Counted from the first letter of the stretch, positions 28,628 through 37,965 are shown. The stretch: 64,000 nucleotides of DNA from Endozoicomonas numazuensis (GCF_000722635.1 NZ_JOKH01000004.1:41065-105064), one strand, 5' to 3'. Numbers and translations: made by a program. The notes: generated from the letters alone by a model not told the origin.

Positions 28628-28770
28628 ATGACGGATGGAAAGCGCCAAACCGACCCCCTCTAAAATAGATCACCCCATTAAATGACTTTCTTTCAGCCAC
28701 AAAAAAGGGAGGCCCTACGCCTCCCTTGATGGATCTGGAAAAAACCAGAAATAAACCGCTACCTTTATCA

Positions 28771-28881
28771 GCTCGCCTGAGATATGCCAAAAATACTGTT
28801 GACTCTAATACCAGTGGCGTAAAAGATGTTGTCAGGACTGACACTCGCATCATCCTGAAGTACAACATCGCTGTATTCTGA
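28771..28881 (+). pseudogene. Duplicated 3' fragment of the OprD-type porin
   Basis: This fragment keeps the last 36 codons and stop of the upstream porin (LRYAKNTVDS... to NIAVF). Four base changes are visible in this part; two alter the protein (Asp to Asn and Lys to Arg). It has no start region and is a by-product of the tandem duplication. Confidence 0.88.
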
Positions 28882-29013
28882 TTTAACCGTCAGACGATGC
28901 AGCTTCAAGAGCCCCTGCCTGTGCAGGTTTTTTTTTATGACGGATGGAAAGCGCCAAACCGACCCCCTCTAAAATAGATCACCCCATTAAATGACTTTCT
29001 TTCAGCCACAAAA

Positions 29014-29036
29014 AAGGGAGGCCCTATGCCTCCCTT
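29014..29036 (-). terminator. Rho-independent terminator of the HU-like gene
   Basis: On the minus strand AAGGGAGGC pairs with GCCTCCCTT across a 5-nt loop and runs into a T-tract (A-run at 29009-29015 on the plus strand). A second copy lies 309 bp to the left (28705-28727). Confidence 0.85.
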
Positions 29037-29076
29037 GATGGATCTGGAAAAAACCAGAAATAAACCGCTACCTTTA

Positions 29077-29418
29077 TCAGGAAGTGGCGTATTCCTTCAG
29101 TTTTTTCAAAGGACGAACCTTGACCTGTATACTGGCCGGCTTTGCGGGCACATCCATCAACTCACCTGGCTTGAATGGATTAGGTACGCCTTTCTTGGCT
29201 TTCTGAGCTGGTTTTTTCCTGGTCACGATCTTGAGCAATCCCGGAAGAGTGAACTCTCCACAACCCCGCTTTTTGATATGACGCTCAACCAGTATCCCCA
29301 ACTCTTCCAGTACAGCGCCCACTTCTTTTCGACTCAAACCGGTACTTTCTGAAATATCAGCAAGAATCTGGGTTTTACTGTACTTATCCTTGATAGCTGC
29401 GGCTTTCTTCGCTGCCAT
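29077..29418 (-). CDS. HU/IHF-family DNA-binding protein
   Basis: I chose the ATG at 29418 (113 residues, MAAKKAAAIKDKYSKTQ) because AGGAGAG lies upstream; the open frame continues to 29529. The protein has the HU helix pair (KTQILADISESTGLSRKEV, then AVLEELGILVERHIKKRG) and a basic beta-arm region (FTLPGLLKIVTRKKPAQKAKKG) with a longer tail than classical HU. It is a divergent HU-like nucleoid protein rather than HupA/HupB. Its stop codon is the end point of the 309-bp duplication. Confidence 0.85.
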   Translation of the reverse strand: MAAKKAAAIKDKYSKTQILADISESTGLSRKEVGAVLEELGILVERHIKKRGCGEFTLPGLLKIVTRKKPAQKAKKGVPNPFKPGELMDVPAKPASIQVKVRPLKKLKEYATS

Positions 29419-30005
29419 ACTTTTACTCTCCTGATGGTTTTCCCTGTCAATTACTTTCCGCACCAGCGGATTGTGATCTGCCACTTCACCAGGCTGATTC
29501 AATGTTTCACGAGGCGAGCCCACAAACATCGGACATTAAACTTCCCTGACCTCAGAGAATCTGTAAAAACAGACTTTTGAAACATCTGAAATCACTATAA
29601 CAAGTGATTTTTTACAGTGGTAGTCTTTTTTTACACCTTTAAGCATTGCTACAGGCCTTTATATACGGCGTATAGAAAGAGTTTGAGATAGAAGCTCAAT
29701 GGCGTTACATTAATCCTTATAGCAGTGTTACGCTGTGGTTTTTTATTGTTCTGCTTTAAGTACTCGGAAATGACTGTCGTAACGGTTTCGCAGCATTCCC
29801 ATTATCTCGGGAGACAGTCACTTCGCTATAAGCAGGCAATAGAAAGCTTTTTGATGTTTTTCCAAGGTAAGGCACTTTTTTATGCAGTAATGCCTTAGGC
29901 CGCGCACTCAATTAGTCATGAAGTGAACGCTACGATTAATCGGAAGCACGCCCTGAACCCTTGTATTTTTCAGTCACACTCATAACAACCAAAAGGACTC
30001 AGTAC
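29419..30005. other. Long leader upstream of the membrane cold-shock-domain gene
   Basis: Beyond the HU promoter zone this region has no convincing coding frame. It contains possible RNA structure: TGACTGTC near 29772 and GACAGTCA near 29813 form an 8-bp stem enclosing a CCC...GGG inner stem, and AAGGCA / TGCCTT pair around 29870-29898. Cold-shock genes often have long structured 5' leaders, so this may be one; that is an inference. Confidence 0.4.
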
Positions 30006-30620
30006 TTGAAACATCTGAAATTTATCCACATGATCCTTGGCATCCTTTCACTGGCAGCATTAATTGTGGAAGGGTCCATCCTCAATGTGCTGCTCGGTGG
30101 CGCTCTGGCCATTGCTTCTGCAACCATGCTGTTGCTGACCGCAGCTCTGATCCACTTAAGTCTTGGCTGCTACCTGACAGTCTATCGCTGCAAGAAGTCC
30201 TACATTCAGACATTGGCTTCCGTGATGCTGATAGTAGCAACCGCCCTCAGTGCCTGGGTGATGTTCTCTCATCAGCCACTTGATATCGGCTTTGAGCCAG
30301 GACAGCTGTCTTCCCTGCTTCTGGTAGCGGGTGTTCTGCTGCATGTTGCTATCAACATAAAGTCGCTCAACCCGACTCCTTTACCCGTTGAAGTAATTGA
30401 TTCCGACAGGGAAACAGGCACCGTTAAGTGGTTCAACGTTTCAAAAGGCTTTGGATTCATTACCCGGGATATCGGTGAAGATGTCTTCGTTCACTATCGT
30501 GCTATTCGAGGCGAAGGTCACCGCACACTGTCTGAAGGACAACGGGTTGAATTTATCGTCATGGAGAAAGACAAAGGCTTACAGGCAGAAGACGTTATTG
30601 CTGCGCCAAGAGGCCACTAA
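30006..30620 (+). CDS. Membrane protein with C-terminal cold-shock domain
   Basis: I place the start at the TTG at 30006 (204 residues) because AAAAGGA lies 8 bases upstream; an ATG at 30030 is the alternative. The N-terminal 120 residues contain about four hydrophobic helices ([44 protein letters not shown] and [15 protein letters not shown]). The last 70 residues are a complete cold-shock domain: [18 protein letters not shown] with both RNP motifs, then DVFVHYRAI and [14 protein letters not shown]. This places a nucleic-acid-binding domain at the membrane. The fusion is known in some marine gammaproteobacteria but its role is not settled. Confidence 0.85.
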   Translation: MKHLKFIHMILGILSLAALIVEGSILNVLLGGALAIASATMLLLTAALIHLSLGCYLTVYRCKKSYIQTLASVMLIVATALSAWVMFSHQPLDIGFEPGQLSSLLLVAGVLLHVAINIKSLNPTPLPVEVIDSDRETGTVKWFNVSKGFGFITRDIGEDVFVHYRAIRGEGHRTLSEGQRVEFIVMEKDKGLQAEDVIAAPRGH

Positions 30621-30663
30621 GGCTCGGGGTTTTCTGAACGGGGCTTAGTCGCCTCGCTCCAGA

Positions 30664-30716
30664 AGCCTGTCGGACTTAAGCTTTCGAGCATGAAATTGTC
30701 TTAAGTCCAGCAGGCT
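30664..30716. repeat. Short palindromic repeat (same family as 22638-22683)
   Basis: AGCCTGTCGGACTTAAG and CTTAAGTCCAGCAGGCT form an inverted repeat with a TTTCGAGCAT-type loop. It lies just after the cold-shock gene and before the slyX stop, where it may end both transcripts. Confidence 0.6.
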
Positions 30717-30733
30717 CCTGGCGATATTTCTGA

Positions 30734-30958
30734 TCAATAATGGGGAGGAGGCGTATTGTCGTCTCCCTGTTCTTCCAGTTGAGAACTACTTATCGACACC
30801 AACTGCTTTTTCAGCTGAAGTATTTCCTGCTTCAGCTGATCTATTTCCTGCTGCTGACGAGTCACTACATCATTAAGCTGGGCTACCGTATCTTCCTGGA
30901 AGCTCATTTGGGTTTGCAGCTCAATCAGTTCTTCATTCATCTCATATACCCCACTCAT
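30734..30958 (-). CDS. slyX: SlyX-family coiled-coil protein
   Basis: The 74-residue protein is almost all coiled coil (heptads through MNEELIELQTQMSFQEDT and QQQEIDQLKQEILQLKKQ) and ends DDNTPPPHY, the conserved SlyX tail. Function is unknown. The ATG at 30958 overlaps the stop of the HIT gene (ATGA); an ATG six codons later (30940) is also possible. The HIT-slyX pair is conserved in pseudomonads. Confidence 0.9.
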   Translation of the reverse strand: MSGVYEMNEELIELQTQMSFQEDTVAQLNDVVTRQQQEIDQLKQEILQLKKQLVSISSSQLEEQGDDNTPPPHY

Positions 30959-31371
30959 TCAAAACAACTGAACAGTGATTCCAGCTTTTTCTTGATTTCA
31001 CTGACCTGATCTTTGTCATAAGCTTTTGCCGGCAAACGACCCCAAACCGGATCAGGCCAGGCAGCGTCATTTTCATAACGCACAATATGATGGATATGGA
31101 GCTGCTTAACAACATTACCCAAAGCAGCGACATTCATTTTATCAGCCTCAAAGACATCATTCAGAATCGCTGCAGTTAATGATGACTCACAGGCCAGTTG
31201 CAACTGCTGCTCCTCATCCAGGTGAAAGGTTTCATAGACCCCTGCCACTCTGGGCACCAGAATAAACCAGGGATACTGGCTGTCATTCATCAGCAAAACT
31301 CGGCAAAGGGGTAAATCCCCCATGACAAAGCAATCCTTATCCAGTCTGTTATCCAGCTGAAATTCGCTCAT
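30955..31371 (-). CDS. HIT-domain hydrolase/transferase
   Basis: The 138-residue protein has the HIT signature QLHIHHIVR (H-x-H-x-H-type) near residues 94-102 and the preceding ALGNVV helix. The N-terminal LPLCRVLLMNDSQYPWFILVPR strand pair is typical of the branch found next to slyX. HIT proteins hydrolyse nucleotidyl phosphoramidates or related bonds; the substrate here is not known. Translationally coupled to slyX. Confidence 0.9.
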   Translation of the reverse strand: MSEFQLDNRLDKDCFVMGDLPLCRVLLMNDSQYPWFILVPRVAGVYETFHLDEEQQLQLACESSLTAAILNDVFEADKMNVAALGNVVKQLHIHHIVRYENDAAWPDPVWGRLPAKAYDKDQVSEIKKKLESLFSCFE

Positions 31372-31650
31372 AATTTACTCCGATTTAGCCGAGTTACCCG
31401 TATTAATTGGCAGCACTATAGCTAACCTGCAGATGAAATTCGACTGTGATTCGCACAAGCCCGAAAAATTCATAAAGCCGCTCGAATCAGGCCGAAGACT
31501 GCTGAAACACTGGGATATTCGTTTTCTAATGCTTACGAATTAAACAAACAGCGCTCACCGGCTTCTCGCTCGCTCTTTTTTCGCCATGACGTCTCTGCTC
31601 AACCGTAGTAAAATGCCGCTTTGCGTTTTGATAATCGGATAACTGAGCAC

Positions 31651-33366
31651 ATGCGTACTAGTCAATCCTTGATCTCTACCCTCAAGGAAACACCTTCTGA
31701 TGCCGTAGTCATCAGCCATCAGCTGATGCTGCGAGCAGGCATGATCCGTAAACTGGCTTCAGGTCTATACAGCTGGATGCCCATGGGTTTGCGCGTTCTT
31801 CAGAAGGTTGAGAACATTGTTCGTCAAGAGATGAACCGCTCCGGCGCACAGGAAGTTCTGTTACCGGCCGTGCAACCCGCTGAGCTCTGGCAGGAAACCG
31901 GTCGCTGGGATCAGTTTGGCCCCGAGCTGCTCAGATTCAAAGATCGCCACCAGCGTGACTTTGTCATAGGGCCAACTCACGAAGAAGTCATCACCGACAT
32001 GGTTCGTGACACTATTAGCAGCTACAAACAGCTGCCCATGAACCTGTACCAGATTCAGGCCAAGTTCCGTGATGAAATTCGCCCCCGCTTTGGCTTGATG
32101 CGGGGTCGTGAATTCATTATGAAAGATGCCTATTCATTTCATACTAATGAAGAGTGCCTGAGTCGTGAATACGCCAATATGCACGACACCTACAATCGTA
32201 TCTTTACCCGCTTAGGCCTGAACTTCAGAGCAGTGGAGGCCGACACCGGCTCCATCGGCGGCAGTGCTTCACACGAAATCCATGTTCTGGCAGAGTCTGG
32301 AGAAGACGCCATCGTATTCAGCGACCAGAGTGAATACGCGGCCAATATAGAAAAAGCCGAAGCCCTGGCACCTGCTCACGAAAGAGCAGCCCCCTCTGAA
32401 GACATGCGTCTGGTGGATACCCCAGAGGCAAAAACCATCGCAGCACTGGTGGAACAGTTTGAACTGCCTGTAGAAAAGACAGTCAAAACCCTGATTGTTG
32501 CAGCAGATGAAGACGCTGAAGCCGACCTTGTAGCTCTGATGGTAAGGGGTGATCATGAACTGAATGAACTCAAGGCAGAAAAACTGCCAGAAGTTGCCGC
32601 CCCTCTGCGCTTTGCTACGGAAGAAGAGATCAAAGCCGTAATGGGTGCTGGCCCGGGTTCTCTGGGTCCTGTGGGCATCAAGATTCCATGCATCGTTGAC
32701 CGCACAGTGGCTGCCATGTCTGATTTTGGCGCTGGCGCCAATATTGATAACAAGCATCACTTTGGCATTAACTGGGAGAGAGACGCCTCTTTCAACAGTA
32801 TTGCCGACCTGAGAAACATTGTTGAAGGTGACCCAAGCCCATGCGGCAAAGGCACACTGGAGATCAAACGCGGCATCGAAGTCGGGCACATATTTCAGCT
32901 GGGCACAAAATACTCTGAATCCATGAATGCCAAAGTTCTGGATGAGAACGGTAAAGCCGTAACCATGGCCATGGGCTGCTATGGTCTGGGAGTTTCTCGC
33001 GTAGTCGCTGCTGCGATTGAGCAGAACCATGATGACCGTGGCATTATCTGGCCCGAAAGCATTGCGCCTTTCCAGGTAGCCATTGTCGGCCTTAAGATTG
33101 AGAAATCTGAAGCTGTTCGTGAAGCCGCCGAAAGTCTTTATAAGGAACTGACCGAAGCAGGTTACGATGTTCTGCTGGATGATCGTAAAGCCAGCCCGGG
33201 CGTCAAGTTTGCCGACATGGAACTGATTGGTATTCCACATCGGGTAGTTCTGAGTGATAGGGGACTGGCGAACGGTCAGGTAGAATACAAATACCGCAGG
33301 GCAGCAGATCGCGAAGACGTGGCACTCAGTGAAATATCGGACTTTCTTAAAGAACGTCTGGCCTGA
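31651..33366 (+). CDS. proS: Prolyl-tRNA synthetase
   Basis: I use the ATG at 31651 (571 residues, starting [15 protein letters not shown]), the family start; an open frame from 31621 adds ten residues. Class II motifs are present: [14 protein letters not shown] (motif 1 region), [17 protein letters not shown] (motif 2) and [14 protein letters not shown] (motif 3). The middle holds the YbaK-like editing insertion (about 220-400) typical of bacterial-type ProRS. The gene end overlaps the next gene by 38 bp. Confidence 0.97.
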   Translation: MRTSQSLISTLKETPSDAVVISHQLMLRAGMIRKLASGLYSWMPMGLRVLQKVENIVRQEMNRSGAQEVLLPAVQPAELWQETGRWDQFGPELLRFKDRHQRDFVIGPTHEEVITDMVRDTISSYKQLPMNLYQIQAKFRDEIRPRFGLMRGREFIMKDAYSFHTNEECLSREYANMHDTYNRIFTRLGLNFRAVEADTGSIGGSASHEIHVLAESGEDAIVFSDQSEYAANIEKAEALAPAHERAAPSEDMRLVDTPEAKTIAALVEQFELPVEKTVKTLIVAADEDAEADLVALMVRGDHELNELKAEKLPEVAAPLRFATEEEIKAVMGAGPGSLGPVGIKIPCIVDRTVAAMSDFGAGANIDNKHHFGINWERDASFNSIADLRNIVEGDPSPCGKGTLEIKRGIEVGHIFQLGTKYSESMNAKVLDENGKAVTMAMGCYGLGVSRVVAAAIEQNHDDRGIIWPESIAPFQVAIVGLKIEKSEAVREAAESLYKELTEAGYDVLLDDRKASPGVKFADMELIGIPHRVVLSDRGLANGQVEYKYRRAADREDVALSEISDFLKERLA

Positions 33367-33970
33367 AGTATTTAATAAACGGCCGTCGTTTTATAATAAA
33401 TACAGCCTGATTACAGGCTTGGCTCTCACTCTACTGCTTTCTCCAGCTTCTAGCTGGAGTCAGCAGAAGTTAGATGAAGGGCTAAGAATCTATCTGGAAG
33501 AAGCTCTGAGTAGCACTGAGAGCTTCTCCGATCGCTTTGAAGCTGAAGTCTGGCTGGTCGACATGTCCAGCCGGCTGAAGCCGTTCATGAAACATCAGGG
33601 CCAGCGCCAACGTCTGGAGCTGCTCAAGAACATCCACAAAAAAGCAACCGACGCTAAACTCTCTCCTGAACTGGTACTAGCCTTGATTCAAACAGAATCA
33701 GCCTTTGACCGGTTTGCTGTATCTTCAGCCGGAGCTCAAGGCTTGATGCAGGTGATGCCCTTCTGGAAAGACGTGATTGGGCGACCTCAGGACAACCTGA
33801 CAGACATCGAAACCAACCTGAAATACGGCAGCCATATTCTCAGTTATTACCTGGAAAAGGAAAAAGGTAACCTGACCCGTGCGCTGGCTCGCTACAACGG
33901 AAGCCTTGGCAAAACATGGTACCCTGAGCGAGTGTATAAAAACTGGGATCGCCACTGGCGCAATGATTAG
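33329..33970 (+). CDS. Lytic transglycosylase, SLT domain
   Basis: The 213-residue product starts at a GTG inside the end of proS (38-bp overlap); no later start would keep the signal peptide ([20 protein letters not shown]). The SLT domain has the catalytic Glu in [20 protein letters not shown], then GLMQVMPFW and [16 protein letters not shown]. It should cleave peptidoglycan glycan strands in the periplasm. A transglycosylase after proS is common in pseudomonads. The gene is convergent with, and overlaps by 4 bp, the next one. Confidence 0.88.
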   Translation: MKYRTFLKNVWPEVFNKRPSFYNKYSLITGLALTLLLSPASSWSQQKLDEGLRIYLEEALSSTESFSDRFEAEVWLVDMSSRLKPFMKHQGQRQRLELLKNIHKKATDAKLSPELVLALIQTESAFDRFAVSSAGAQGLMQVMPFWKDVIGRPQDNLTDIETNLKYGSHILSYYLEKEKGNLTRALARYNGSLGKTWYPERVYKNWDRHWRND

Positions 33971-34899
33971 AGGTTCATTATTTCCTGAAACTTCCCAGCC
34001 AGAATACCATGCTCTTCTCTCAGACATGGAACACCAGCAATAACGGGATAGACCAGAGGTGAATGCTCGCTGAAAAGAACATTATCCTTTTCCCTAAGAA
34101 CAGTCCTGTACTTTGGACACACCCAGGTTAATTCAGACGGGCTCTTCTTCTCTTTTTTTCTGATAATAATGATGGCAGAGGGATTCAGGGGGTTTGCTAC
34201 AGAATTCATCAGTCGATGATCAAGCACTTCATACCCTAAACCTTCAGAGAAACCCACCAGACTTCTGCAGTAGCCATGTTGTTCCATTCTTTTTCTTGCT
34301 TTAGAAGAAGCCAGCTCATAACCCGGCTCAATCAGTATCAAATACTTTTTTGCTACGCGATAAAGCTCTTCCAACAGAGGAATTTCTTTACCACCATTAG
34401 GCTCTATAGAGTGGGAGGTATAAACAACATCAACAGTATCGTCAGCTAAAGGAATCTGAAACAGGTCACCCGTACAAAGCCTGACACTTTCCTGCTTATT
34501 TGAGTGAAGCCACTTTCTGGCATAGGCCACTCTCGACCAGCACAGATCAAAACCATAATAGTCCGGCTCATTACCAAGACCTGCAATCACTCCTGAAAAG
34601 GTAGAAGCCTCTCCTACTCCGGCCTCCATAACACTCTTGGGATGGCACAACGATCGAATGACACTGACAATTTCAGCAGTATACTCTTTCTTGTGTTGTT
34701 GCGTGGCTTGATTATCCATCGCTGACGAGTAACTGCCCGACTGCAGATCATAAGACTGCTCAATAATTTCGGAATTATTCTCCGTTAAGCCTTCCAGCTT
34801 CCTTAAATAAGCCGAAACATTCTTTCCCTGCTCAAACAGGCTTCTCAATTCCTCTGGACTCGCCATGTCATCACCCGATCTGGACGCAATATCATTCAT
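33967..34899 (-). CDS. SAM-dependent class I methyltransferase with Trm112-like tail
   Basis: The 310-residue protein has a class I methyltransferase core. Motif I is unusual (VMEAGVGEASTFSGV near 92), followed by YYGFDLCWSRVAYA, a LCTGDLFQIPLADDTVDVVY motif and the SIEPNGGKEIPLLEELYRV helix of methyltransferase type 11. Residues 258-300 (LTWVCPKYRTVLREKDNVLF and VYPVIAGVPCLR) look like a Trm112-type zinc ribbon that has lost some of its cysteines. The substrate is unknown. An ATG at codon 12 is an alternative start. Convergent overlap with the transglycosylase suggests compact, stable arrangement. Confidence 0.72.
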   Translation of the reverse strand: MNDIASRSGDDMASPEELRSLFEQGKNVSAYLRKLEGLTENNSEIIEQSYDLQSGSYSSAMDNQATQQHKKEYTAEIVSVIRSLCHPKSVMEAGVGEASTFSGVIAGLGNEPDYYGFDLCWSRVAYARKWLHSNKQESVRLCTGDLFQIPLADDTVDVVYTSHSIEPNGGKEIPLLEELYRVAKKYLILIEPGYELASSKARKRMEQHGYCRSLVGFSEGLGYEVLDHRLMNSVANPLNPSAIIIIRKKEKKSPSELTWVCPKYRTVLREKDNVLFSEHSPLVYPVIAGVPCLREEHGILAGKFQEIMNL

Positions 34900-35022
34900 C
34901 TTGAAATTTATTTCGACCAGATCGACTTTGAATCCAGAGTTCAGAGAATACTCTTTGTATCAGGGGAAGAGATTATACCCATCATATTTTCTAACTACCG
35001 TAATGAGCATGTGCAACGAGTA

Positions 35023-35301
35023 TCAGCCAGTAGAAAACTCAGAAAACTCTTGCTCGGGCTCAGAGGAAACACTCACACCAATGACTCGCGCCATGGGAGG
35101 GCCTTTATGAAGCCAGGCCTCCAGTTTATCCAAAGCGCTGCCCTCACCACACATCAAGACCTCTACTCTTCCATCTGGCAGATTTTTTGCCCAACCCGTA
35201 ACCCCTAACTTTCTGGCTTCCTGCTGGGTTGAGCCACGATACCAGACTCCCTGAACTCTCCCCTCAATCAGTGCCCGCCTGCATTGGTTAGCCATTTGCA
35301 C
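35023..35301 (-). CDS. Acylphosphatase
   Basis: The 92-residue protein has the acylphosphatase signature EGRVQGVWYRGSTQQEA with the catalytic Arg, and GWAKNLPDGRVEV with the catalytic Asn. It hydrolyses acyl-phosphates such as acetyl-phosphate or carbamoyl-phosphate. Its start lies within the end of the upstream thioredoxin-like gene (14-bp overlap; 8 bp if it begins at the second Met, 35295), so the two are probably co-transcribed. Confidence 0.92.
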   Translation of the reverse strand: MQMANQCRRALIEGRVQGVWYRGSTQQEARKLGVTGWAKNLPDGRVEVLMCGEGSALDKLEAWLHKGPPMARVIGVSVSSEPEQEFSEFSTG

Positions 35302-35761
35302 CCACCTTATCCTTTAAAGCCTGAACCTTTTTCTTCAGGCTATCTAGAGTCTGAGGACCATATAATATTTCTATCAGCTTTCCATCAGGATTAACAATCA
35401 TTGTCGCGGGTAACACTTGCGGCGTTTTAGCCTCCAGAAGCACCAGAGGGCTTTCGGTGATGACCGGAAATTCAATACCCAGCTTTTTAGCCTTATTGAC
35501 GAGAGCCTCACCTTGACTGTTATCAAAGTCATACCCTAATACCCTGATGCTTCCGGCACTTGCCAATGCATTCAGCTCTGGAATCTCTTCCCGGCAAGGG
35601 TCACACCATTGAGCCCAAATATTTATAACAGTCCACTGCCCATTAGTATCTTTAAGAAAAACACCTTTTCCCTGGGTGTCACTCCAATCAGGCTTAGAAC
35701 AAGCCATTAAAAAAAAAGTCACCCAAACCAGAGGAAATAGTCGGAAGAAAAGTAGTCGCAT
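35288..35761 (-). CDS. TlpA-like thioredoxin-fold lipoprotein
   Basis: I chose the ATG at 35761 (157 residues) with AGGA upstream, which gives a lipoprotein signal peptide ending FFLMAC (Cys near residue 21). The thioredoxin domain has WAQWCDPCREEIPEL, with the CDPC active site near residue 57, and the cis-Pro region QVLPATMIV. It is likely a periplasm-facing thiol reductase. The open frame extends upstream through a relic of the 168-bp element, which is not coding. Confidence 0.85.
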   Translation of the reverse strand: MRLLFFRLFPLVWVTFFLMACSKPDWSDTQGKGVFLKDTNGQWTVINIWAQWCDPCREEIPELNALASAGSIRVLGYDFDNSQGEALVNKAKKLGIEFPVITESPLVLLEAKTPQVLPATMIVNPDGKLIEILYGPQTLDSLKKKVQALKDKVGANG

Positions 35762-35827
35762 TGCTATCAGTTCCTGCATCAAGGTTGATCTGATTCTAGC
35801 TGGAATGATTAATAAAGTCGCCGAAGA

Positions 35828-35872
35828 GTCCCCGAGAATAGACAGGTCGGCCAAAAATCCAGAAAGAACGAC
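35828..35872. repeat. Relic of the 168-bp element family
   Basis: GTCCCCGAGAATAGACAGGT and the following GGCCAAAAATCCAGAAAGAA match the left 45 bp of copy A at 5334 with two or three differences. The rest of the element is missing. It lies upstream of the TlpA-like gene. Confidence 0.75.
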
Positions 35873-35995
35873 TCACCTGCCATCGCTTTCCTGAATACAA
35901 ATATCAGCTTGCATTACCCAGCTCTATTTTGATACATTTTTGAATCATTAGATACAATAAAGAATTAATACCCAAAACAGCAGTGAGGCATTCAC

Positions 35996-36919
35996 ATGGA
36001 TTTTTCAGTCATAGAGTGGGCAGAGTATTCTGAATACATCGTCAGTATCTTTATATTGATTGCATCAGCATTGTTGATGACTTATGAGCTGGCCTGGAAA
36101 CTGGCAAAACGCTGTTTAGAAACACGAGAGCTGTCTGACATCTTATCCAGCATTGTTTCCTTTTTTGCTTATTTGGGAGCAGGCGTTCTCTATTTCGGTT
36201 TCATTCTCACCGGCTTTTATGCTGCATCAGAGTATGCGCTATTCCAGTTTGAACCCAGCCTACTGTCATTTGCTGCCTGTTTCTTACTGGCCGACTTTGC
36301 ATACTACTGGCATCACCGCGCAGCCCACCGGGTAAACTTCCTCTGGGCCACTCACTCTGTTCATCACAGCTCACCCTATATGAACATTGCTGTCGCATAC
36401 CGCTTTGGACCTCTGGATGGGCTGGTATCAGCTGCATTTCATTTACCCCTGGTACTATTGGGTTTTCATCCGGCCATTGTCCTGGTGTGCGAAAACCTTC
36501 ATCAGTTTTATCAGACACTGCTTCATACAGAGCGCTGCCCAAAACTGGGTCCTATTGAAAAAGTGTTCAACACTCCCTCTCATCACAGAGTGCATCATGG
36601 CTCCGACTGGAAATACCTGGATAAAAACTACGGCAGCGTCCTGATCATCTGGGACAAAATGTTTGGGTCATTCCGGGAAGAAGATACTCGCCCGAACTAC
36701 GGACTGACCATTCCAGTCAACACATCGAATCCGATATCTGTTTTCTTCCATGGTTACTACCGAATGGCTAAAGATCTAACCCAGGCCAGAAACTTTTCAG
36801 ACATCTATGGCATCATTTTTAAAAGTCCTACCTGGCGTTACTACCGTTTTCAAAAACCACAGGAAGAGCAGACAGCTAAATCTCAAGCCACTCAAAAATC
36901 CATTAAGGAAGCGGTTTGA
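35996..36919 (+). CDS. Sterol desaturase / fatty acid hydroxylase superfamily protein
   Basis: The 307-residue membrane protein has four or five hydrophobic segments and the three histidine clusters of the di-iron hydroxylases: HHRAAH (residues 106-111), HSVHH (120-124) and HHRVHH (196-201). These ligate the iron centre for oxygen-dependent hydroxylation or desaturation of a lipid. The precise lipid is unknown. A DUF2141 gene follows 34 bp downstream on the same strand and is probably co-transcribed. Confidence 0.85.
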   Translation: MDFSVIEWAEYSEYIVSIFILIASALLMTYELAWKLAKRCLETRELSDILSSIVSFFAYLGAGVLYFGFILTGFYAASEYALFQFEPSLLSFAACFLLADFAYYWHHRAAHRVNFLWATHSVHHSSPYMNIAVAYRFGPLDGLVSAAFHLPLVLLGFHPAIVLVCENLHQFYQTLLHTERCPKLGPIEKVFNTPSHHRVHHGSDWKYLDKNYGSVLIIWDKMFGSFREEDTRPNYGLTIPVNTSNPISVFFHGYYRMAKDLTQARNFSDIYGIIFKSPTWRYYRFQKPQEEQTAKSQATQKSIKEAV

Positions 36920-36953
36920 AATCCATAAAATCTAAACTCGAGGATTCACTGAT

Positions 36954-37448
36954 ATGCGTATGGCACTAATGGCAGTAGCATTTGTAGCTCTGGCTGTACT
37001 GACTGGAACAGGTTTTATGTACTCCGTGTCCGACAACAGTTCTGAACACAATACCGAAGCAGCTCAGACACTTGAAGGAGATGGGCAGCTCAAACTTATC
37101 ATCACTAACATCAGAAACAATAAAGGCATTATTTACGGAGCAATATTTGATAATAAAGATGTCTTTGAAACCGCAGATTATGAACAGGCAGCCATCCAGT
37201 TTGAGATCAAGCCAGAAGCCACAGGTGTTGAACAGTCTTTTAATCTCCCCAAAGGAGACTATGCCGTATTCGTTTTCCATGACGAAAACAAAAATATGGA
37301 CCTGGATTCAAAAGGCATGATCCCAACAGAAGGTTACGCATATTCTCAAAATTCAGGACGAAACGATCTGCCAAGTTTTGCTGATGCAAAATTCAGATTG
37401 AACGACGATAGCAAGGTAGAAAAAATAAAAATGATATACTACCAGTAA
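36954..37448 (+). CDS. DUF2141 secreted protein
   Basis: The 164-residue protein has an N-terminal hydrophobic segment (about 1-22) and a DUF2141 beta-sandwich: LKLIITNIRNNKGIIYGAIF, the LPKGDYAVFVFHDENKNMDLD strand-loop and EGYAYSQNSG. Function is unknown; members are often encoded next to lipid- or carotenoid-modifying enzymes, as here beside the hydroxylase-family gene. Confidence 0.8.
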   Translation: MRMALMAVAFVALAVLTGTGFMYSVSDNSSEHNTEAAQTLEGDGQLKLIITNIRNNKGIIYGAIFDNKDVFETADYEQAAIQFEIKPEATGVEQSFNLPKGDYAVFVFHDENKNMDLDSKGMIPTEGYAYSQNSGRNDLPSFADAKFRLNDDSKVEKIKMIYYQ

Positions 37449-37479
37449 CACTGCAAGCCGCTCAAACTGGCGCTCTCTT

Positions 37480-37965
37480 TCAAAGCGCCTGAACAAACTC
37501 CAAGCGCGACCCAGGTAAGTCGCATACGAAATCTGCCCCAAACGCCATGGATGGTGTTTGCGCCCCGGGTTTGAAACGTCCTGAAAGTATCTTTTCAACA
37601 ATATTTAAAGATGCATGAGCAGTAAACTGATAGCCTTCAGCAACATCGAGCCAGGCTTCCACAGAACGGCCATCCTCATGATAAACCTTTCCCCAGACAT
37701 GCATACATCCACTGTCTCTCACATCTTGAGCAGGCCCTTCTATTTTTTCAGCCTTACTCTTCAGCCATTCCTGTAGAGGCTTATAATTCAAAACCTTCAT
37801 CAGCGGACTCAAAAACCTACTCATCAAAGCCGCGGGTCTTGGCGCTGCCGTATAGACCTCAATGTTATCAATTCCGGTAGAATACCAGGCGGTACAGACA
37901 TCCCCCCAGGGTACAGTCATAGACCAGAGCTCACGGTCAGAGAAACGAATTATTTTCCGCTTATA
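37480..37965 (-). pseudogene. 3' fragment of a saccharopine dehydrogenase-like reductase, split by an IS
   Basis: The C-terminal part begins at the right side of the target TATA (37962-37965) and reads KRKIIRFSDRELWSMTVPWG and onward to the stop at 37480. An internal ATG at 37920 would give a 146-residue piece. The fragment continues exactly, in frame, from the 5' fragment at 39690-40284 if the IS and one TATA copy are removed. It has the GVDVCTAWYSTGI-type central strand of the short-chain saccharopine reductase group. It is unlikely to be functional alone. Confidence 0.9.

Larger units (their letters stand above)
28462..29079. repeat. 309-bp tandem duplication: porin 3' end plus terminators plus HU 3' end
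   Basis: Bases 28462-28770 and 28771-29079 are near-identical direct repeats (about eight differences by eye). The unit runs from codon 380 of the second porin, through the porin terminator and the HU terminator, to the HU stop codon. The first copy serves the intact porin, the second serves the HU-like gene. Confidence 0.92.

Noticed and set aside
28626-28868. 80-codon minus-strand frame in the 309-bp duplication
   Set aside because: It is antisense to the duplicated porin end and crosses two terminators.
32269-33240. 323-codon minus-strand open frame
   Set aside because: It is antisense to proS, rich in Phe, Gln and Asn as expected of a shadow, and no family is recognised.
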